Source: an uncultured Bacteroidales bacterium (lineage in GTDB: Bacteria; Bacteroidota; Bacteroidia; Bacteroidales; Paludibacteraceae). Taken from it: a DNA stretch of 64,000 nucleotides. Every line of letters begins with the position of its first letter. Position 1 is the first letter of the stretch. The DNA is taken from assembly GCA_946403215.1 (NCBI GenBank), contig CAMIZG010000003.1:41393-105392 (forward strand), given 5' to 3'. Shown one piece after another: positions 60,544-64,000 of this stretch. The notes beneath the pieces are model-generated. The model was given only the letters and a program-made list of their open reading frames with translations. It made no database searches and was not told where the DNA came from. A program made the translations under genes and the position numbers.

Positions 60544-60819
60544 TTATTCACTTAGCATCAGCAACGCTTCCTCACGGATGTCGGGCGGAAGATTGATGCC
60601 ACGGGCTTGCATGGCGCAGACCCAGTCGCTTACCTCTTTGGGCAGGAGGGTCTCAAACACCTCGCGGATCTCCGCCACTTGCTCGGGCGTATAATCCTCG
60701 GGGGCTATGCCTTTGTAGGCATCAAGCTCCTCGTCGTTGTAATAGAGGCTCTCGTCACGCAAGATGCGAAGACCTTTCTCGCAACTCTCGTGCATTCCGC
60801 AACATAAATCACTCGCCAT
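60544..60819 (-). CDS. small conserved hypothetical protein
   Basis: Predicted 91-residue acidic protein with a Cys pair near the N-terminus (DLCCGMHESC) and a helical body (YTPEQVAEIREVFETLLPKEVSDWVCAMQARGI). Similar small proteins occur in Bacteroidota, with no known role. The CC..C pattern could bind a metal. It lies downstream of parE across a short tract (60820-60850) and is probably co-transcribed with it. Confidence 0.7.
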   Translation of the reverse strand: MASDLCCGMHESCEKGLRILRDESLYYNDEELDAYKGIAPEDYTPEQVAEIREVFETLLPKEVSDWVCAMQARGINLPPDIREEALLMLSE

Positions 60820-60850
60820 CACTAAACTCTAAACAACACTATACGCTAAA

Positions 60851-62731
60851 CTATTCATTCACTTCGTCTTCTTCGACTACCAGGTTGTTGATGATGAAGT
60901 CCTGTCTTTCCGAAGTGTTCTTGCCCATGAAGAAGTTCAGCAGGTCGCCCACCGCATCCTCCTTGCGCAAAGTCACCTGATCGAGGCGTATCTCCTTGCC
61001 TATGAAGCCTTTGAACTCGTCGGGCGATATCTCTCCCAGACCTTTGAATCGGGTTATCTCCGGCGTACTGATCTCGTCAATGGCCTTCAGGCGCTCCTCC
61101 TCCGAGTAGCAGTAGCGGGTCTCTTTCTTGTTCTTCACGCGGAACAGAGGCGTCTGCAGGATATATACGTGGCCTTTCTTCACCAGGTCGGGGAAGAACT
61201 GCAGGAAGAACGTGAGCATCAGCAATCGTATGTGCATCCCATCAACATCGGCATCGGTAGCGATGATCACCTTGTTGTAGCGGAGCTCGTCCAGACCGTC
61301 CTCGATATTAAGGGCTGATTGCAGGCAATTGAACTCCTCGTTCTCATACACCACTGATTTGCTCAGTCCGTAGCTGTTCAGCGGTTTACCGCGCAGCGAG
61401 AACACCGCCTGGGTGCGCACATCGCGGCTCTTGGTTATACTGCCCGATGCCGACAGACCCTCGGTGATAAAGATGCACGTCTCGTCGCGCAAGTCGTCCT
61501 CGGCATCCTTGGCGGAGCGCACGGGCTTGGCATCGTTGAAATGTATCTGGCAGTCGCGGAGCTTGGGGTTGTTGAGCAGGTTCTTCTTCGAGCGCTCGCG
61601 TGCGGCTTTCGTCACACCGGCTATGGCTTTGCGCTCACGCTCCGAATCCTGTATCTTCTTGAGCATGACCTCCGTCACCTCGGGGTGTTTGTGCAGGTAG
61701 TTGTCGAGTTGCAGACCCACAAAGTCATTGACGAACTTATTGACCGACACGCCGCCGGTAGGACTCATATCTTTTGATCCAAGCTTGACCTTCGTCTGGC
61801 TCTCGAAAACAGGTTCTTCCACATTGATGGCAATAGCACCCACAATGCCGTTACGGATGTCGCTGAGTTCCTGGTTCTTGCCGAAGAACTCCTTGATGGT
61901 GCGGCCTATCGCCTCACGATAAGCGGCCTGGTGCGTACCGCCTTGGATGGTGTGCTGGCCGTTGACGAACGAGTGGTACTCGTCGCCCGGCTGGTCGGTA
62001 TGCGTCAGGGCAATCTCTATATCCTCGCCCACCAGGTGAATGATTGGGTACAAGGGGTCAACGGTCATCGTCTCGGTGAGTAGGTCAAGCAAGCCGTTGC
62101 GGGAGAAGAACTTACGTCCGTTGTAGTTGAGCGTCAGACCGGTATTCAGATACGCATAGTTGCGCATCATTGTCTCAATGTAATCCTCGCGGAACTGGTA
62201 GTTCTCGAATAGTCCCTTGCTATCATCAGGCACAAACTCAATACGCGTGCCGCGCTTGGCGTTAGCGGGTGCATCGATAATATCGGTGTCTTCCACCAGA
62301 TGCCCCTGGTGGAACACGGCACGACGCATCTTCTCCTCGCGCACACTCTCCACAATAAACTCCCGCGACAGCGCGTTCACCGCCTTCGTACCCACACCGT
62401 TCAAGCCCACGGATTTCTTGAATGCCTTGCTGTCGTATTTACCGCCGGTGTTCAGTATCGACACGGCATCCACCAGCTTGCCCAAAGGTATGCCTCGTCC
62501 GTAGTCGCGCACCGTCACGCGCCCGTCGGCCACAGTGACATCAATCACCTTGCCCTCGCCCATACGGTACTCGTCAATCGAGTTATCAATCGTCTCTTTG
62601 ATAAGTACGTAGATTCCGTCGTCCGAATGACTGCCATCGCCCAGTTTGCCAATGTACATGCCCGGACGACGACGGATGTGTTCACGGTCGTCAAGATGGA
62701 TAATGTTGTCGTCGTTATAATTTTCTGCCAT
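60851..62731 (-). CDS. parE: DNA topoisomerase IV subunit B
   Basis: A 626-residue type IIA topoisomerase ATPase subunit. GHKL motifs include [10 protein letters not shown] (catalytic Glu and Asn), DYGRGIP and [13 protein letters not shown]. The TOPRIM domain is [11 protein letters not shown], with [10 protein letters not shown] and the conserved EGLSA. It matches the Bacteroidota ParE/GyrB-like type of about 620-650 residues. It decatenates daughter chromosomes with ParC, which is not in this window. Confidence 0.93.
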   Translation of the reverse strand: MAENYNDDNIIHLDDREHIRRRPGMYIGKLGDGSHSDDGIYVLIKETIDNSIDEYRMGEGKVIDVTVADGRVTVRDYGRGIPLGKLVDAVSILNTGGKYDSKAFKKSVGLNGVGTKAVNALSREFIVESVREEKMRRAVFHQGHLVEDTDIIDAPANAKRGTRIEFVPDDSKGLFENYQFREDYIETMMRNYAYLNTGLTLNYNGRKFFSRNGLLDLLTETMTVDPLYPIIHLVGEDIEIALTHTDQPGDEYHSFVNGQHTIQGGTHQAAYREAIGRTIKEFFGKNQELSDIRNGIVGAIAINVEEPVFESQTKVKLGSKDMSPTGGVSVNKFVNDFVGLQLDNYLHKHPEVTEVMLKKIQDSERERKAIAGVTKAARERSKKNLLNNPKLRDCQIHFNDAKPVRSAKDAEDDLRDETCIFITEGLSASGSITKSRDVRTQAVFSLRGKPLNSYGLSKSVVYENEEFNCLQSALNIEDGLDELRYNKVIIATDADVDGMHIRLLMLTFFLQFFPDLVKKGHVYILQTPLFRVKNKKETRYCYSEEERLKAIDEISTPEITRFKGLGEISPDEFKGFIGKEIRLDQVTLRKEDAVGDLLNFFMGKNTSERQDFIINNLVVEEDEVNE

Positions 62732-62766
62732 AATTCTAATAGTGGTCTATTTGCCAAACAGGACTA

Positions 62767-62798
62767 CAAAGATACAATTTTTTTTTCAATTATGCAAA
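62767..62798 (-). promoter_or_regulatory. promoter of parE
   Basis: On the minus strand TTTG (62795-62798), 20-base spacer, TATCTTTG (62767-62774): exact match. Confidence 0.85.
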
Positions 62799-62833
62799 TA
62801 ATATATGATTTTTGGAGAAATTTTTTACAAAAA

Positions 62834-62865
62834 TTTGCAAATTCAATAAATTTTTCGTAACTTTG
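62834..62865 (+). promoter_or_regulatory. promoter of the nqr operon
   Basis: TTTG 62834-62837, 20-base spacer, TAACTTTG 62858-62865: exact match; start about 62871. Confidence 0.88.
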
Positions 62866-62873
62866 TACGTTTT

Positions 62874-62912
62874 TGTGCGTGTGCGCCTCTACATGGCGCC
62901 AACACACGCACA
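62874..62912 (+). other. 5'-terminal hairpin of the nqr leader
   Basis: TGTGCGTGTG (62874-62883) pairs with CACACGCACA (62903-62912), continued by an inner GCGCC/GGCGC stem with an AA bulge. It begins within about four bases of the predicted transcription start. Confidence 0.65.
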
Positions 62913-62995
62913 GAACAATATTGAACAAGTTTGGAACAATCTTGACCAAAAGCAAAAACAAATCAATAATAAACAATTTATTAACATGCAACAAA

Positions 62996-64000
62996 TCAAA
63001 CTGACTCGTGGTTTGGACGTGAAGATGGACGGTAAGGCTGCACGTGAATGCGGCAGCATCATGCGGCCTGAGGTCTTTCATATCGTTCCCGACCATTTCG
63101 CCGGTATCAAGCCCAGACTTCTGGTGCATGAAGGCGACAAGGTAAAAGCGGGCAGCCCGCTTTTCCAAGACAAGACGTTTGCTGAGATGCTCTTTACCTC
63201 ACCGGTCAGCGGCACCGTGAAAGCCATCGTGCGTGGCGAGCGCCGCAAGGTGCTGAGTATCGACATCGAGGCGGACGCTACGATGCAGTACGAGGCGTTT
63301 GACACGAAGCAGGACCTGAAGTCGCTGCTGTTGCAGTCGGGATTGTGGGCACTGGTCAAACAGCGCCCCTACGACTGCATCGCTCTGCCGACCAAGACTC
63401 CGAAAGCCGTGTTCATCTCCTCGTTTGACAGTGCTCCGCTGGCTCCGGATTACGACTTTGTGCTGCAAGGTCATGAGACGGAGGTTCAGGCTGCTATCAC
63501 CGCGCTGAGCAAGGTGGCACCTGTGTTTGTCGGCGTCAAGGCCGGCGGCCGTGCCAACTGGAAGGACTGCACGCTCTACAGCGTCGAGGGTCCCCACCCT
63601 GCAGGCAACGTTGGTGTGCAGATCAACCACGTGGCTCCTATCGCCAAGGGCGAGACGGTCTGGACGATCAACATCCAGGACCTGCGCCTCATCGGTACGC
63701 TGCTGTTGAAGGGCATCGTTGATATGCGCAAGCGCGTGGCATTGACAGGTCCGCTGGTTCGCGAACCGAAGTACTACGACGTGATCGCAGGTATGCCCGT
63801 TAAGGCTATCCTCGCTTGCAACGTTGATGAAAGCATCGAGCCGCGTTACATCGCCGGAAATGCACTCAGCGGTCACCAGATCACTCTCGAGGACGCCATC
63901 AGTCTCTACGACAACCAGTTCACCGTCATCGCTCAAGGTACGGAGACCCATGAGTTCATGGGTTGGATCATGCCGTGCTTCCTGCGCGAGGGTAAGCAGG
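62996..64000 (+). CDS. nqrA: Na+-translocating NADH:quinone reductase subunit A (partial, runs off the window)
   Basis: First 335 residues of NqrA; the reading frame is open to the end of the window. Family motifs: LDVKMDGKA, DHFAGIKPRLLVHEGDKVKAG, FTSPVSGTVKAI, and VKAGGRANW. NqrA is a peripheral subunit of the sodium-pumping NADH:quinone oxidoreductase (NQR) in the inner membrane. A perfect promoter and a 5' hairpin lie in the 130-base leader. Later nqr genes are expected downstream. Confidence 0.93.

Overview
This 64 kb window is bacterial chromosome from the phylum Bacteroidota, most likely order Bacteroidales. The clearest sign is the promoter type: at least nine sites match TTTG-N20-TAnnTTTG, the Bacteroidota housekeeping sigma consensus, each just upstream of a gene. 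Supporting content includes class III fructose-bisphosphatase, a large-type IspG, MutS2 with a DUF721 neighbour, DUF2723 and DUF3467 proteins, PCMD and NQR genes. Species cannot be named from this stretch.

Region 1 (1-16,800, all plus strand) is an AT-rich accessory defence island. It holds an AAA ATPase/TOPRIM pair (363-2419), a DUF1016 PD-(D/E)XK nuclease between two copies of a 76-79 bp repeat (2530-3816), two small unknown or degenerate genes (3963-5504), and a long restriction cluster (5721-16,666). The cluster runs: cytosine-5 DNA methyltransferase, a protein with a MutL/MORC-like GHKL ATPase fused to a histidine-kinase core, a receiver-domain protein, the stump of a second cytosine methyltransferase, McrB-like and McrC-like restriction subunits, a DUF4062/HATPase protein with 21-bp tandem repeats, and a Vsr mismatch endonuclease. 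A truncated deoxyribosyltransferase-like gene closes the island. The most interesting proposal is that the GHKL protein (H500) and receiver (D59) form a phosphorelay wired into a methylation/McrBC-type system.

Region 2 (16,800-35,100) is GC-richer backbone: a small lipoprotein, tRNA-Lys with a long structured leader, ispG (unusually short for the large type), a metal-binding-domain protein, an N-acetylglucosamine kinase-like gene, a THUMP-like methyltransferase, a glucosaminidase/DUF721/mutS2 block, folK, a TetR regulator, fbp, an acyl-CoA ligase, a Crp/Fnr regulator, a glycosyltransferase and rplS.

Region 3 (35,100-45,600) starts with a 686-base gene-free stretch that carries the rplS leader, a compact candidate small RNA with a perfect promoter and terminator, and the dxs leader. 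It continues with dxs, trkA, trkH, an SGNH/MBOAT O-acyltransferase pair, coaE and an orphan efflux adaptor.

Region 4 (45,600-64,000) holds nucleoside phosphorylase, DUF3467, a surface/carbohydrate operon (degenerate SGNH, PCMD, glycosyltransferase), a four-OB-fold exported protein, thiL, a nucleosidase-like gene, an EF-hand membrane protein, an M23 peptidase, DUF2723, parE and the start of nqrA.

A second genome-scale oddity is a family of short degenerate tandem tracts (for example repeats of GACAATT, CTGATAA, AGCCAAC, GTCGAAA). They occur between genes and also in frame inside dxs (three times), mutS2, glycosyltransferases, PCMD and DUF2723 genes.
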